DNA of 20,592 bases. Origin: CAYSGL01 sp964520985. GTDB taxonomy: Bacteria; Pseudomonadota; Alphaproteobacteria; Micavibrionales; Micavibrionaceae. The notes beneath the pieces were generated by a model that was given only the letters and a program-made list of their open reading frames with translations, made no database searches and was not told the DNA's origin. The stretch covers positions 1-20,592 of the forward strand of contig CAZFPB010000019.1 in assembly GCA_964520985.1 (NCBI GenBank). Direction: 5' to 3'. The position numbers and the translations under genes were made by a program. Positions 4,959 to 12,732 of the stretch are shown here, in pieces; within the stretch, counting starts at the first letter, position 1, and the number at the start of each line of letters is the position of its first letter.

Positions 4959-6430
4959 GCCCATCATTAGACAACCTCAAAGACCCGACGTGGCGGCTGT
5001 CGAATCTTTATAAGATCACCGACAAAAACTCGCGCCTGCTCCTGCTCAAGCCCAACGCCGTGCAGATGGATATTCTCGATCGCGAGATGGCCCGCGAGAG
5101 CGTGCGCCAGGCCATCTTAAAAGCCCGGCAGTTCGGGGTGACGACGTTTAAGGTGATCCGGCTTCTTGATAAAATCATCTGGGGCAAAAATAGAAACGCC
5201 TGCATCCTGGCCCATAAAGCAGACGTGCTGCCGTCCATCTTTAATATCGTGCGCACAGCGTTTCGCCACCTTCCCGAAAAACTAAAGCCAAAGGTCGAGG
5301 GGACGGGGTCTCTTTACGAGATGCGCTTTCCCGAGATCAACTCAAAGATTTACACCACGCTTGAGGTGCGGGGCGGCACGATCCACGACCTGCATGTGTC
5401 TGAGGCCGCGTTTATCCCCGAGGACAGGCTTCTCGCAACGCTTGACGCTGTGCCTCTGGGCGGCAACGTCACGCTTGAAACCACGGCAAACGGGCTGAAT
5501 CACTTTCACGACACCTGGATCAATAACGATTCGTATGACCGGCTCTTTTACCCGTGGTTTTTCCACGCCGAGTATCAGATCCCAACGGGTCCGCTCCACC
5601 GCACAGACCAAGAGGCCGAGCTAGCGGCCTACGCCCTCGCAAAGTTCAACATCAAAATCAGTGACGCCCAGATCGCCTTTCGCCGCTTTAAGATTAAGGA
5701 AAAGAAAAACAGTCTTGCCGCCTTCCTCCAGGAATACCCGGAGGACGACGTTGGGTGCTTCCTCGCCTCGGGTTCTAACCCGTTTGATGCTGCCATGCTT
5801 ATGGAGCGGCGTCGCAGTGCTCCAGAGCCCCTGCGGGAAGTCGGGCCGATCAAGGTCTTTTATGATCGTGAACACGGAAAAACCTATGTGATCGGAGCCG
5901 ACCCGGCGGAAGGCGTGCGCCGCGATAACTCGGCGGCTGCCGTGTGGTGCGTGGAGGATCGTCGCCAAGTGGCAGTCATGGCCGAAAATACGATCAACCC
6001 AGAAGACTTTGCTGCGCACCTTTACAAGATGGGCCATCTTTTCGCGCACGGCCCGCGCTGGCCCACGCTTTGTGTGGAACGTAACAATCACGGCCACGCC
6101 GTGATTCTGAAACTTAAAGAGCTGCGCTACCCCAACATGTGGACACACAACGAGCTTGACGAGGAGATCGGCCACCGCACGACCACCATCACCCGCCCCC
6201 TTTTAATCGACGGCTTTGTGGAGGCCGTGAACTCCGGCATGTTCTCGATCACCGAGCGTGAAGCGTTTGACGAGTGCCTGACTCTGGTCGAAAACAAAGG
6301 AAAGATTGAGGCCGAGGACGGAAAAAAAGACGACCGCGTGATCTCTAACGCCTTGGCCGTCAAGGTGTGCCTCGACTATTTGCCAAAGACTCGCCTTTAT
6401 AAGAACATTGACGAAGCCATTCTCATTTAA
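4955..6430 (+). CDS. terL: Terminase large subunit (packaging ATPase and nuclease), 491 aa
   Basis: This is the motor that pumps DNA into the prohead and cuts it. The ATPase domain has the atypical Walker A KARQFGVTT (56-64) and Walker B/catalytic HVSEAAF (147-153). The RNase H-like nuclease domain has GADPAEG with D316, VERNNHG with E375, and a C-terminal KKDDRVISNALA with D460 as the third acidic residue. The length is normal and both active sites look intact. The start is a TTG with GGTGG upstream; no ATG or GTG is available in frame near the expected N-terminus (WRLSNLYKI is the usual opening). A low-efficiency start fits coupling to the upstream frame. Confidence 0.92.
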   Translation: MSPSLDNLKDPTWRLSNLYKITDKNSRLLLLKPNAVQMDILDREMARESVRQAILKARQFGVTTFKVIRLLDKIIWGKNRNACILAHKADVLPSIFNIVRTAFRHLPEKLKPKVEGTGSLYEMRFPEINSKIYTTLEVRGGTIHDLHVSEAAFIPEDRLLATLDAVPLGGNVTLETTANGLNHFHDTWINNDSYDRLFYPWFFHAEYQIPTGPLHRTDQEAELAAYALAKFNIKISDAQIAFRRFKIKEKKNSLAAFLQEYPEDDVGCFLASGSNPFDAAMLMERRRSAPEPLREVGPIKVFYDREHGKTYVIGADPAEGVRRDNSAAAVWCVEDRRQVAVMAENTINPEDFAAHLYKMGHLFAHGPRWPTLCVERNNHGHAVILKLKELRYPNMWTHNELDEEIGHRTTTITRPLLIDGFVEAVNSGMFSITEREAFDECLTLVENKGKIEAEDGKKDDRVISNALAVKVCLDYLPKTRLYKNIDEAILI

Positions 6431-6453
6431 AAAATACGACCCGAGGCCCGCCG

Positions 6454-8685
6454 ATGCCTGTGAAGCCGCCCGTTACAGACGAAAAAGAAGAAAAAGCAAA
6501 ACCAAGCCAGCGCCCAGCCATGGCCGCCGAAGAGGAAAACGCCGTCGCCGCCCTGATTGACGCCCCGTTTAAAACGCGCCGCGAGACTGCCGTTGACCCG
6601 ATCCCGCAGCAGGGGCCATGGAATACGGATGATCTTTACCGTAAGCGCGGCGACTACTCGATCTATGAAGAAATGATGCGGGACGATCAGGTCTCCATCG
6701 CCATGCAGATCAAAAAGGATCTGATCGTGGGCAACGGCTGGGAGATCACCCCAGGAGACGACGAGCAGGACGATATTTGCGCCGAGCTTGATAAGGCCCT
6801 GCGCCGCGACTGCTGCAACCTTGAAGACCGGCTCTTTGAGATGATGACGGCCTATCAGTTCGGCTTTTCCGTCACTGAGAAACAGTTCACCCTTACCCCT
6901 GACGGCGGCCTGGCGCTTAAAGCCCTAAAAACCCGCGCTCCCGTCTCGTGGCTCTTTCACCAGGACGTGTTCGGCAACGTGGTCAGGTACGAGCAACAGG
7001 GGATTGATAAGACGTTTGAAAACATCCCCGCCGACGCGCTCATTCACTTCGTGAACGACGAGGAATTTGGAAACCCCTACGGGCGCTCTGATTTGCGCGT
7101 GGCCCACCTTGCGTGGTTCACGAAGCTTCAGCTCGTGAAGTTCTACGCCATCTACATGGAAAAGGCCGCCTCGCCGATCCCCGTTGGCACCTACGACACG
7201 AACCTGGCGGACGAGGCCACAAAGCAAAAGCTCTTTACTACGCTCAAAAAATTCCAAGCCTCAACCGCCATGGTGATCCCCAAGGGGCTGACCGTCGAGT
7301 TTTTGCAGGCCCAGCCCGTGGGCGAAACCTATAAGATGGCCATCGAGCTTTTCAACATGTTCATCGGGCGGGCGCTCAACGTGCCCGACCTTTTGGGATT
7401 CCAGGGGCCGATGATCTCAGGCGGATCCTTTGCTCTCGGCAAAGAGCAGATCCTTCTTTTCATGCGTCACATCAACAAGCGCCGTCGCACGATCGAGGGC
7501 CTCGTCAATAAGCACCTCGTGGCTCCCATCCTTAAGTGGAACGTGGGTGACGTCGAAAAGCCGCCGCGCTGGCGCCTACTTCCCATCAATGAGGAACAGG
7601 CGGGCGAGTACGCAAAGCTTTGGCTTGAGCTTGTCAGTAAGGCCGGGCATGTGCCGTGTTTAGAGGAAATCAACTATTTCCAACGCTGCATTGCCTTTCC
7701 GGAGACGACCGAGGAGGAGTGGGAAGCCCTGAAGGCCGAGAAAGAAGCAAAGGCCGCCGAGGAGAAAGACCTAGCCCTCGCCAAGATCGCGGGGTCGGCA
7801 GGCGGTGCGGGAAAAGTTCCTGCGGGAAATAAGCCAAACGAAAAGTTTTCTAAGGCAGAGGAGGACGCGAATGCCCCCGTCCCAAAGTCTCGTGGCGAGG
7901 CTCAGTATGGTCAGAATGAGCAGGTAGGGGAGTTTCATAAGAAAACCAACTTCCCGCGCATCGAGAAGGCCCTTGATGGTGCCTTCCGTAAATTCTGGAC
8001 CGAGGCCGCGCCGCTCGTCAAGGCCGCGTTGGATGGGTACGTTTCGATAGTAGAGCAATTCGGTAGCAACGCTGCCGCATTCAGCTCTCAGGCGCTCGGG
8101 ATTAAAGAGGCTTTAAAAAAGCACATTTTTGATACCTACCAAGAGGGGCGCGAGATCGCCCAGGACGAGATCACGCGCGACCAGTACGCGATCCTGCCAA
8201 GCGACGAGTTCATAGGCGTCGTGGCCAATGAGGTGGACGATTACATTCGCGATTGGGAATACAAGGTTTCTCAGACCGCGCGCACACAGATTGTTGCTGC
8301 GGTTAAAAACGGCACGCCCATCTCTGAAGTCGCAGGAGTGATCCACCGCGACATTCACGAGCTGACGAAAGTCGGAATGGAACGCTACGCCCGCACGAAG
8401 TTTACCGAGGTTATGAACGCGGGGCGCGTCGCTCATTTTGAAAGCACGGGGATCGTTGCGGCCTATCAGTGGTCAAGTATCCTCGACTCTCGGACCAGCG
8501 TTTATTGTCGAGAACTTCACGGTAAGATTTTTGCCGCAGGCACGCAGCCGCCTATTCCAGGTCATTTTAATTGTCGCTCCATGCTCATCCCCATCACTCG
8601 CTTTGAGGACTGGAACGCCGACGGCAAGATCGACGGCGAAGACATTCAGGCCTTCATCGAGAAAAACAAGGGCAAGGGGTTTTAA
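6454..8685 (+). CDS. DUF935 portal protein fused to a MuF minor head domain, 743 aa
   Basis: Residues about 45-430 are a DUF935 (Mu gp29-like) portal, with PWNTDDLYRKRGDYSIYEEMMRDDQV, GNGWEI, YQFGFSVTEKQF and LNVPDLLGFQ. A Lys/Glu/Ala-rich linker follows (about 430-520). The C-terminal part (about 530-715) is a Mu gpF-like (MuF) domain ending with SVYCRELHGKIF and PPIPGHFNCRSMLIPI. In Mu these are two proteins, so this is a natural fusion giving a portal dodecamer with twelve internal or peripheral MuF domains. The last residues form a dockerin-like calcium loop (D719, N721, D723, G724, I726, D727, D730). The fusion is continuous, with no sign of a lost stop codon. Confidence 0.9.
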   Translation: MPVKPPVTDEKEEKAKPSQRPAMAAEEENAVAALIDAPFKTRRETAVDPIPQQGPWNTDDLYRKRGDYSIYEEMMRDDQVSIAMQIKKDLIVGNGWEITPGDDEQDDICAELDKALRRDCCNLEDRLFEMMTAYQFGFSVTEKQFTLTPDGGLALKALKTRAPVSWLFHQDVFGNVVRYEQQGIDKTFENIPADALIHFVNDEEFGNPYGRSDLRVAHLAWFTKLQLVKFYAIYMEKAASPIPVGTYDTNLADEATKQKLFTTLKKFQASTAMVIPKGLTVEFLQAQPVGETYKMAIELFNMFIGRALNVPDLLGFQGPMISGGSFALGKEQILLFMRHINKRRRTIEGLVNKHLVAPILKWNVGDVEKPPRWRLLPINEEQAGEYAKLWLELVSKAGHVPCLEEINYFQRCIAFPETTEEEWEALKAEKEAKAAEEKDLALAKIAGSAGGAGKVPAGNKPNEKFSKAEEDANAPVPKSRGEAQYGQNEQVGEFHKKTNFPRIEKALDGAFRKFWTEAAPLVKAALDGYVSIVEQFGSNAAAFSSQALGIKEALKKHIFDTYQEGREIAQDEITRDQYAILPSDEFIGVVANEVDDYIRDWEYKVSQTARTQIVAAVKNGTPISEVAGVIHRDIHELTKVGMERYARTKFTEVMNAGRVAHFESTGIVAAYQWSSILDSRTSVYCRELHGKIFAAGTQPPIPGHFNCRSMLIPITRFEDWNADGKIDGEDIQAFIEKNKGKGF

Positions 8686-8690
8686 CGGAT

Positions 8691-8948
8691 GTGGCCCGCT
8701 CAAAACGTAGACTCACCGACATCAAAGCCGACCGCCAGCGGCGCCTCGCCTTCCTCAGCTCGTGCGCGCGCAAGGTCCGCCACGAGACGCTCGAGCTTGC
8801 CGAAGAGGTCGCCCGTTTGGACGAGGAAGTTTTTGGCGGTACGATGAATGTCTACGACTGCCCATTTTGCGCCGGGTTTCACTTAGCGAAAGGAAAAGCT
8901 GATGCCGCTGAAAAGCACCACGCACACGCCCACACTGATGGGGACTGA
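8691..8948 (+). CDS. Small zinc-binding-type protein with His-rich tail, 85 aa
   Basis: This is a small basic protein ending in a probable zinc site. YDCPFCAGFHLAK (residues 55-67) supplies C57, C60 and H64, and C25 with H31 could complete the site. Similar short CPxCxxxHL proteins occur in many phages and actinobacteria without a known role. The tail is His-rich (KHHAHAHTDGD). The start is GTG at 8691, five bases after the portal gene's stop. The gene overlaps the next one by 47 bp, and the protease ribosome binding site lies inside it. It resembles Mu Com only in having a zinc motif; I do not propose that function. Confidence 0.65.
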   Translation: MARSKRRLTDIKADRQRRLAFLSSCARKVRHETLELAEEVARLDEEVFGGTMNVYDCPFCAGFHLAKGKADAAEKHHAHAHTDGD

Positions 8949-10017
8949 GGCCGAGCTGTTCTCCATCCCTGGCGTAGAGATCTTTGCTGCGGGTAAATGG
9001 AACGGGCGCACCATCACCGCCGAAGACCTTGACCATATCGTCGAGGCCTACGCGGCCACGAAAGGCACGATTCGCCCCTTTCTGAAGCTCGGCCATTCGG
9101 AGGAGCAGCCCTTGCTCGCGCAGGAGGGGCTCCCGAGCGCCGGATGGATTGAAAACATTCGGCGCTCCGGCTCAAAGATCATTGCGGACTTTGTGGACAT
9201 TCCCAAAACGATCTACGCGCTGATCAAACGCAAGGCATACCGCAAGGTCAGTAGCGAGATTTACCGCAACGTTGAGCTTGACGGTAAAACCTATCCATCC
9301 CTCCTTGGGGCCGTTGCCCTCTTGGGGGCGGAGCTTCCTGCCGTGCTCTCGCTCGCCGACATCATGGCCCAATACAAGCACGCTGGGGGCGAACATTTTG
9401 CCTTTGACCTACCCTCTGCTATGCTTTTTGAAGAAACCACCGTTCCACATACTGAAGGTGACACGATGCCGACAACTGAAGCGCCGAAAGGCGATGAAGT
9501 CTTGAAGTTCAAACTCGACGAAGCCACGGCTGCCCTCGCCGCCGCAAAAGCTGAGGCTGATAAGTACAAAGCCGACCTCGCAGCCGTCGCAAGCGAAAAC
9601 ACCGTGAACGCAGCCGCCCTCGTAGCCGCTCAAAAAGCCATCAAAGACGCAGCCGTCGACAAGTTTGTCTCGGAGCTCAAGGCCGAGAAACTCTGCACGA
9701 AAGCCATGGAGCCGCTCGTGAAAGCCCTCGTGGGTGACGGCGCTGCGGAAAAATACTCACTCGACGGCAAAGACGTGACCCGCCAAGAGGCGCTGAAAAC
9801 CGTGATCAAGTTCGCTGCGGAAGCGGGCAAGGTGAATTTTGAGGAAGTCACGAAAAAGGTCGACGCCGACGACGCAAAACCCGTCACGGAAGTCGACAAG
9901 ATCAAAGCTCAGATCGACGCCTACGCGCTCGACAAAAAAGTGAGCTGGGACGTGGCTTACCGTGAAGTCACGCGCGGCATGGATCTTTCGCCTAAGAGCC
10001 TGACGGAAGAAGCGTAA
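8902..10017 (+). CDS. Mu I-like prohead protease-scaffold protein, 371 aa
   Basis: The N-terminal half (about 15-160) is a Mu protein I-type capsid maturation protease. Its features include FSIPGVEIFAAGKWNGRTIT, LKLGHSEEQPLL (61-72), GWIENI, KVSSEIY (115-121) and LLGAELPAVLSLAD. H65 and a serine at 117 or 118 are plausible catalytic residues. The C-terminal half (189-371) is Ala/Lys/Glu-rich and helical, as expected for a scaffold. The start at 8902 has AAAGGAAAA upstream. It opens MPLKSTTH, identical to the first eight residues of the major capsid protein encoded at 10465. The protease is expected to cleave scaffold and capsid proteins inside the prohead. Confidence 0.85.
   Translation: MPLKSTTHTPTLMGTEAELFSIPGVEIFAAGKWNGRTITAEDLDHIVEAYAATKGTIRPFLKLGHSEEQPLLAQEGLPSAGWIENIRRSGSKIIADFVDIPKTIYALIKRKAYRKVSSEIYRNVELDGKTYPSLLGAVALLGAELPAVLSLADIMAQYKHAGGEHFAFDLPSAMLFEETTVPHTEGDTMPTTEAPKGDEVLKFKLDEATAALAAAKAEADKYKADLAAVASENTVNAAALVAAQKAIKDAAVDKFVSELKAEKLCTKAMEPLVKALVGDGAAEKYSLDGKDVTRQEALKTVIKFAAEAGKVNFEEVTKKVDADDAKPVTEVDKIKAQIDAYALDKKVSWDVAYREVTRGMDLSPKSLTEEA
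9466..10017 (+). CDS. Nested scaffold protein from an internal start, 183 aa
   Basis: An in-frame ATG at codon 189 of the protease gene is preceded by GAAGGTG at good spacing. The product (MPTTEAPKGDEVLKF onward) is an Ala/Lys/Glu-rich helical protein without the protease domain. Mu makes scaffold Z from an internal start inside gene I in the same way. The position between the two domains and the ribosome binding site both support it; expression is inferred. Confidence 0.65.
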   Translation: MPTTEAPKGDEVLKFKLDEATAALAAAKAEADKYKADLAAVASENTVNAAALVAAQKAIKDAAVDKFVSELKAEKLCTKAMEPLVKALVGDGAAEKYSLDGKDVTRQEALKTVIKFAAEAGKVNFEEVTKKVDADDAKPVTEVDKIKAQIDAYALDKKVSWDVAYREVTRGMDLSPKSLTEEA

Positions 10018-10053
10018 ATTACATCACGACCTTTCTTTTAAGGGGAAAAAACT

Positions 10054-10452
10054 ATGTCAGGTGCTCTCGTTACATCCTTCAAGCAAGCAGGCTCGCTCGC
10101 CGCTTACCGCGTCGTGACGATGCTCTCTGGCACCGCTAACACGGTCGCCTATCCTGAAGACATTTACCGCATGCCCTTGGGCGTGACGATCGACGAGTCC
10201 GAGACCTCGGCTGACGAAGCTGCAGTCCAGATGAACGGCCTTGCGAAACTCTACTTTAACGACACCGTGACCTCGGGCGGACTCGTTGGTTTTGATTCGA
10301 GCGGGCGCGGTGTGCCGCTGGCCACGATCGGTAACACGATCGCTGGAACGCTCTCGCTGCCCGTTGGTTGCATCGGCATGTTGATCGGCCCCAAGGTTGA
10401 CCTGACCGGCACGATCGCCTTTGTTTCCGTTCAACCACAACGCTTGCGCTAA
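10054..10452 (+). CDS. Capsid decoration/fibre-like protein (DUF2190-type), 132 aa
   Basis: This is a small beta-rich protein between scaffold and major capsid genes, the usual place for a head decoration protein. Motifs such as LSGTANTVAYPED, PLGVTIDESETS, GLAKLYFNDTVTSGGLVGFDSSGRGVPL and a Gly-rich end resemble DUF2190 capsid stabilising proteins. AAGGGG precedes the ATG. It would bind the outside of the mature capsid lattice. The family assignment is by pattern and position; a different decoration family is possible. Confidence 0.65.
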   Translation: MSGALVTSFKQAGSLAAYRVVTMLSGTANTVAYPEDIYRMPLGVTIDESETSADEAAVQMNGLAKLYFNDTVTSGGLVGFDSSGRGVPLATIGNTIAGTLSLPVGCIGMLIGPKVDLTGTIAFVSVQPQRLR

Positions 10453-10464
10453 GGAGTTGCCGCG

Positions 10465-11394
10465 ATGCCTTTGAAGTCTACGACGCATGTTGACGTACTC
10501 CTCTCCAACATCTCGATCAACTACGAGGTCCAGGGCCTCATTGCTGATCAGGTGGCTCCAACCGTGGCGGTGAAAACCGACACGAACCTTTTCCGCGTCT
10601 ACCAGCGTAACTGGAAGGTGCCCGAAACCCGCCGCGCCAACAAAGCAATCGCGCGTGAGCACGACTTTGCAATCAGCACGTCGTCCTACAATCTGAAAAA
10701 GCACGCGCTCAAGGCGTACATCTCCGACGACGACAAGGACAACTACGACCTGTCGGACCTTCGCGCAGATCACACGCGCAACCTCACGCAAGCCCTCGCG
10801 CTGCGCAAAGAGCTTGACGTGGCACAGCTTTTCACCACGACCTCGTGGAGCCAGAACATCTCGCTCGGCGCTGCCGGTCAGTGGTCTTCCGACACCACGA
10901 CCTCAAACCCCGTGCCCATCATGGACACCGCTGTTTCCACGGTGATCAAGCAGTCGGGCTTTATGCCCAACTTCGGCATCGTGCCGCGCGACGCCATGGT
11001 GGCAGCGAAAAACCATAGTGCCGTGATCGAGCGCATCAAGTACACGAGCCGCGAAATCACCCCAGCAATGCTCGGCGCTCTTTTCGGCGTTGATAATCTC
11101 CTTATCTCTAACGGCATGTACGACGCCCAAGAGAACACGGTGATCCATCCCGTCAGCGGCGAGACCACGAGCGTTCAGGCCATCTGGCCGAAACATGCCT
11201 TCGTTGGTTACAAGCCCGCGTCGGCAAGCCCGCTCGCACCGTCGTCGCTCTACTGCTTTCAAAAAGCAACGCCTGCGGTCAAACGCTGGTATGTGGATGA
11301 GCGCGAAGCGGAAGCGATCGAAGTGACGAAAAAATACGCGGTCCAAGTCGTTGCGTCGCTTTCGGGCTGTCTGATCACAGGCGTCATCGGGTAA
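10465..11394 (+). CDS. Major capsid protein (HK97-fold, Mu-like set), 309 aa
   Basis: The position after protease, scaffold and decoration genes, the length, and the sequence pattern all indicate the major head subunit. Supporting segments are DVLLSNISINYEVQGLIADQVAPTVAV, an E-loop-like segment, ALALRKELDVAQLFT and PKHAFVGYKP, with a C-terminal beta region. It has a strong AAGGAG ribosome binding site. There is no long N-terminal delta domain, which fits a separate scaffold protein. The N-terminal MPLKSTTH matches the protease N-terminus exactly although most of the codons differ. An intrinsic terminator follows the gene. Confidence 0.85.
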   Translation: MPLKSTTHVDVLLSNISINYEVQGLIADQVAPTVAVKTDTNLFRVYQRNWKVPETRRANKAIAREHDFAISTSSYNLKKHALKAYISDDDKDNYDLSDLRADHTRNLTQALALRKELDVAQLFTTTSWSQNISLGAAGQWSSDTTTSNPVPIMDTAVSTVIKQSGFMPNFGIVPRDAMVAAKNHSAVIERIKYTSREITPAMLGALFGVDNLLISNGMYDAQENTVIHPVSGETTSVQAIWPKHAFVGYKPASASPLAPSSLYCFQKATPAVKRWYVDEREAEAIEVTKKYAVQVVASLSGCLITGVIG

Positions 11395-11425
11395 AGCGAA
11401 GACGTTACCCAAAAAAGCCGCGCGG

Positions 11426-11459
11426 GGCGGGGTGCTTTCGGGCATCCCGCCGCCCTTTT
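11426..11459 (+). terminator. Intrinsic terminator after the major capsid gene
   Basis: GGCGGGGTGC (11426-11435) pairs with GCATCCCGCC (11442-11451) over ten base pairs, including one G-U, around a six-base loop; GCCCTTTT follows. The T-run is short, so termination may be partial. That would raise capsid and decoration mRNA relative to the downstream genes. Confidence 0.7.
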
Positions 11460-11494
11460 AAAAAACCAATCCAGAAAAATCAGGAGACATCGGC

Positions 11495-11767
11495 ATGACC
11501 GAGCAGAACGAAGTGACGCACGAACAACGTCTCAGCGAAGCAGAGCTTTATCGTGAGCGCGAACAGCGCAAGCAGGCAAAGCTGGCGTCAAAGCCCAAAA
11601 GCTACGAAGAGGCTCAGGCTGCAGCCGAGAAAAAAGAAAAGGGCGCGCGCTTTGTGATCCGCGGCTCAAAGGTCGTCAAGATCAAGGGCGGCTACTCGTC
11701 TTTCGTGGGGCTCGTGAAAGACCATAAAGAGCTGATCAAAAAACACAAAATCCAGACCGAGGTCTAA
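11495..11767 (+). CDS. Small highly charged phage protein, 90 aa
   Basis: This is a 90-residue Lys/Glu-rich protein that is largely helical at the N-terminus (LSEAELYREREQRKQAKLASK, EEAQAAAEKKEKGA). It has a short beta-like C-terminal part (RFVIRGSKVVKIKGGYSSFVGLVKDH). I do not recognise a named family. CAGGAGA lies upstream of the ATG. It is placed between the capsid gene with its terminator and the DUF1320 gene, with 3 bp to the next start, so it belongs to the head completion group by position only. Confidence 0.6.
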   Translation: MTEQNEVTHEQRLSEAELYREREQRKQAKLASKPKSYEEAQAAAEKKEKGARFVIRGSKVVKIKGGYSSFVGLVKDHKELIKKHKIQTEV

Positions 11768-11770
11768 GCG

Positions 11771-12244
11771 GTGGGCACCTACACGACCGCAACCAGCCTT
11801 TACCCGCTCCTGGTGGGCACGAGCCAAGACACGGCCACCACGGCCCTCCTCGGTTCGTGCATCACCTGGGCTGAGAACGAGGTGAATAAGAAACTGGCGA
11901 AACGCTACGACGTGTCTGCGTGGGCGGCAAGCGTGCCGCCGCAGGTTGCCTCGCTCACGGAACAGCTTGCCGTAGGGTGGTTTCACCTTCACAACGGGCG
12001 CGGCTCTAAGGAGTCTATGGCGCGGGCTGAGATGATCTTTAAACAGCCACGCGAGAACCTCGCCGAGCTGGCCGAAGGGATCGGGGCGATCGTGGACGAC
12101 GGCGGCACGCAGATCATGCCCGCTATTAGCACGGGTATCCTCAGCACGACCGACGAGTACACGCCGATCTTTGGTCTTGATAAGCCGACGAGCTGGAAGG
12201 TGGATCCCGACCTGCTCGACGACACGCGCAGCGAGAGAGACTGA
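11771..12244 (+). CDS. DUF1320 (Mu gp36-like) head completion/adaptor protein, 157 aa
   Basis: The opening YTTATSLYPLLVGTSQDTATTALLGSCITWAENEVNKKLAKRYDV is the hallmark of the DUF1320/Mu gp36 group, a helical head-tail adaptor that sits under the portal. The length is normal. The start is GTG at 11771, four bases after the preceding stop region. The stop overlaps the next start as TGATG, so translation is coupled. Confidence 0.75.
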   Translation: MGTYTTATSLYPLLVGTSQDTATTALLGSCITWAENEVNKKLAKRYDVSAWAASVPPQVASLTEQLAVGWFHLHNGRGSKESMARAEMIFKQPRENLAELAEGIGAIVDDGGTQIMPAISTGILSTTDEYTPIFGLDKPTSWKVDPDLLDDTRSERD

Positions 12245-12729
12245 TGGCAACGGTTAACGTCCAAGCGGTTTTCAAAGATGAGAACCTCACCCGCTACCTC
12301 ACGGACCTTGTGCGTCGGGGCAAGCAGATCGACGCGAAAGATAAAACCGTGGCCTCGATTATCGGGGCCGTTGTTTTTCGCGACGTGCTGGACCACTTTG
12401 AAAAGCAAGAGGGGCCGGACGGGCCGTGGACGCCTTGGTCGCAGAGCTATCGGCGTCAAATGTTTCGGAAAGGAAAGCTCGGCAACCGCATCCTCCAGGA
12501 CACCGGGCGGCTGCGGCAAAACCTCCAGCCGCAAAAATACCGCGTGACCAAAGACGGCATCGTGTGGTTCAACAATGCAAAGACCAAATCAGGCGCACCG
12601 TATGCATTTATGCATGATAATGATACTGAGCCGCGCACGCAGCTTCCGAGGCGATCATTTATGTTCTTGAGCGACAACGCTCTGGAACAGATCGAGGGCC
12701 AGATCCTGAAGTTTTTAAGGGACGGATGA
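12244..12729 (+). CDS. Phage virion morphogenesis protein (Mu gpG-like), 161 aa
   Basis: The pattern FRDVLDHFEKQEGPDGPWTPWSQSYRRQ, then ILQDTGRLRQNL, VWFNNAKTKSGAPYAFMHDND and LPRRSFMFLSDNALEQI is that of the virion morphogenesis / tail completion family (Mu gpG, P2 gpS-like). These proteins join or stabilise the head-tail interface. It overlaps the previous gene by one base and is followed after 3 bp by the next. Confidence 0.85.
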   Translation: MATVNVQAVFKDENLTRYLTDLVRRGKQIDAKDKTVASIIGAVVFRDVLDHFEKQEGPDGPWTPWSQSYRRQMFRKGKLGNRILQDTGRLRQNLQPQKYRVTKDGIVWFNNAKTKSGAPYAFMHDNDTEPRTQLPRRSFMFLSDNALEQIEGQILKFLRDG

Positions 12730-12732
12730 CCG

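Noticed and set aside
8691..8948. Com-like translational activator of a Mom DNA modification gene
   Set aside because: Only a generic CPxC zinc motif is shared; there is no mom-like gene nearby, and the position is inside the head operon.
10057..10791. 244-codon minus-strand frame opposite the decoration and capsid genes
   Set aside because: Same shadow effect; it spans two convincing plus-strand genes and the gap between them, with no ribosome binding site.
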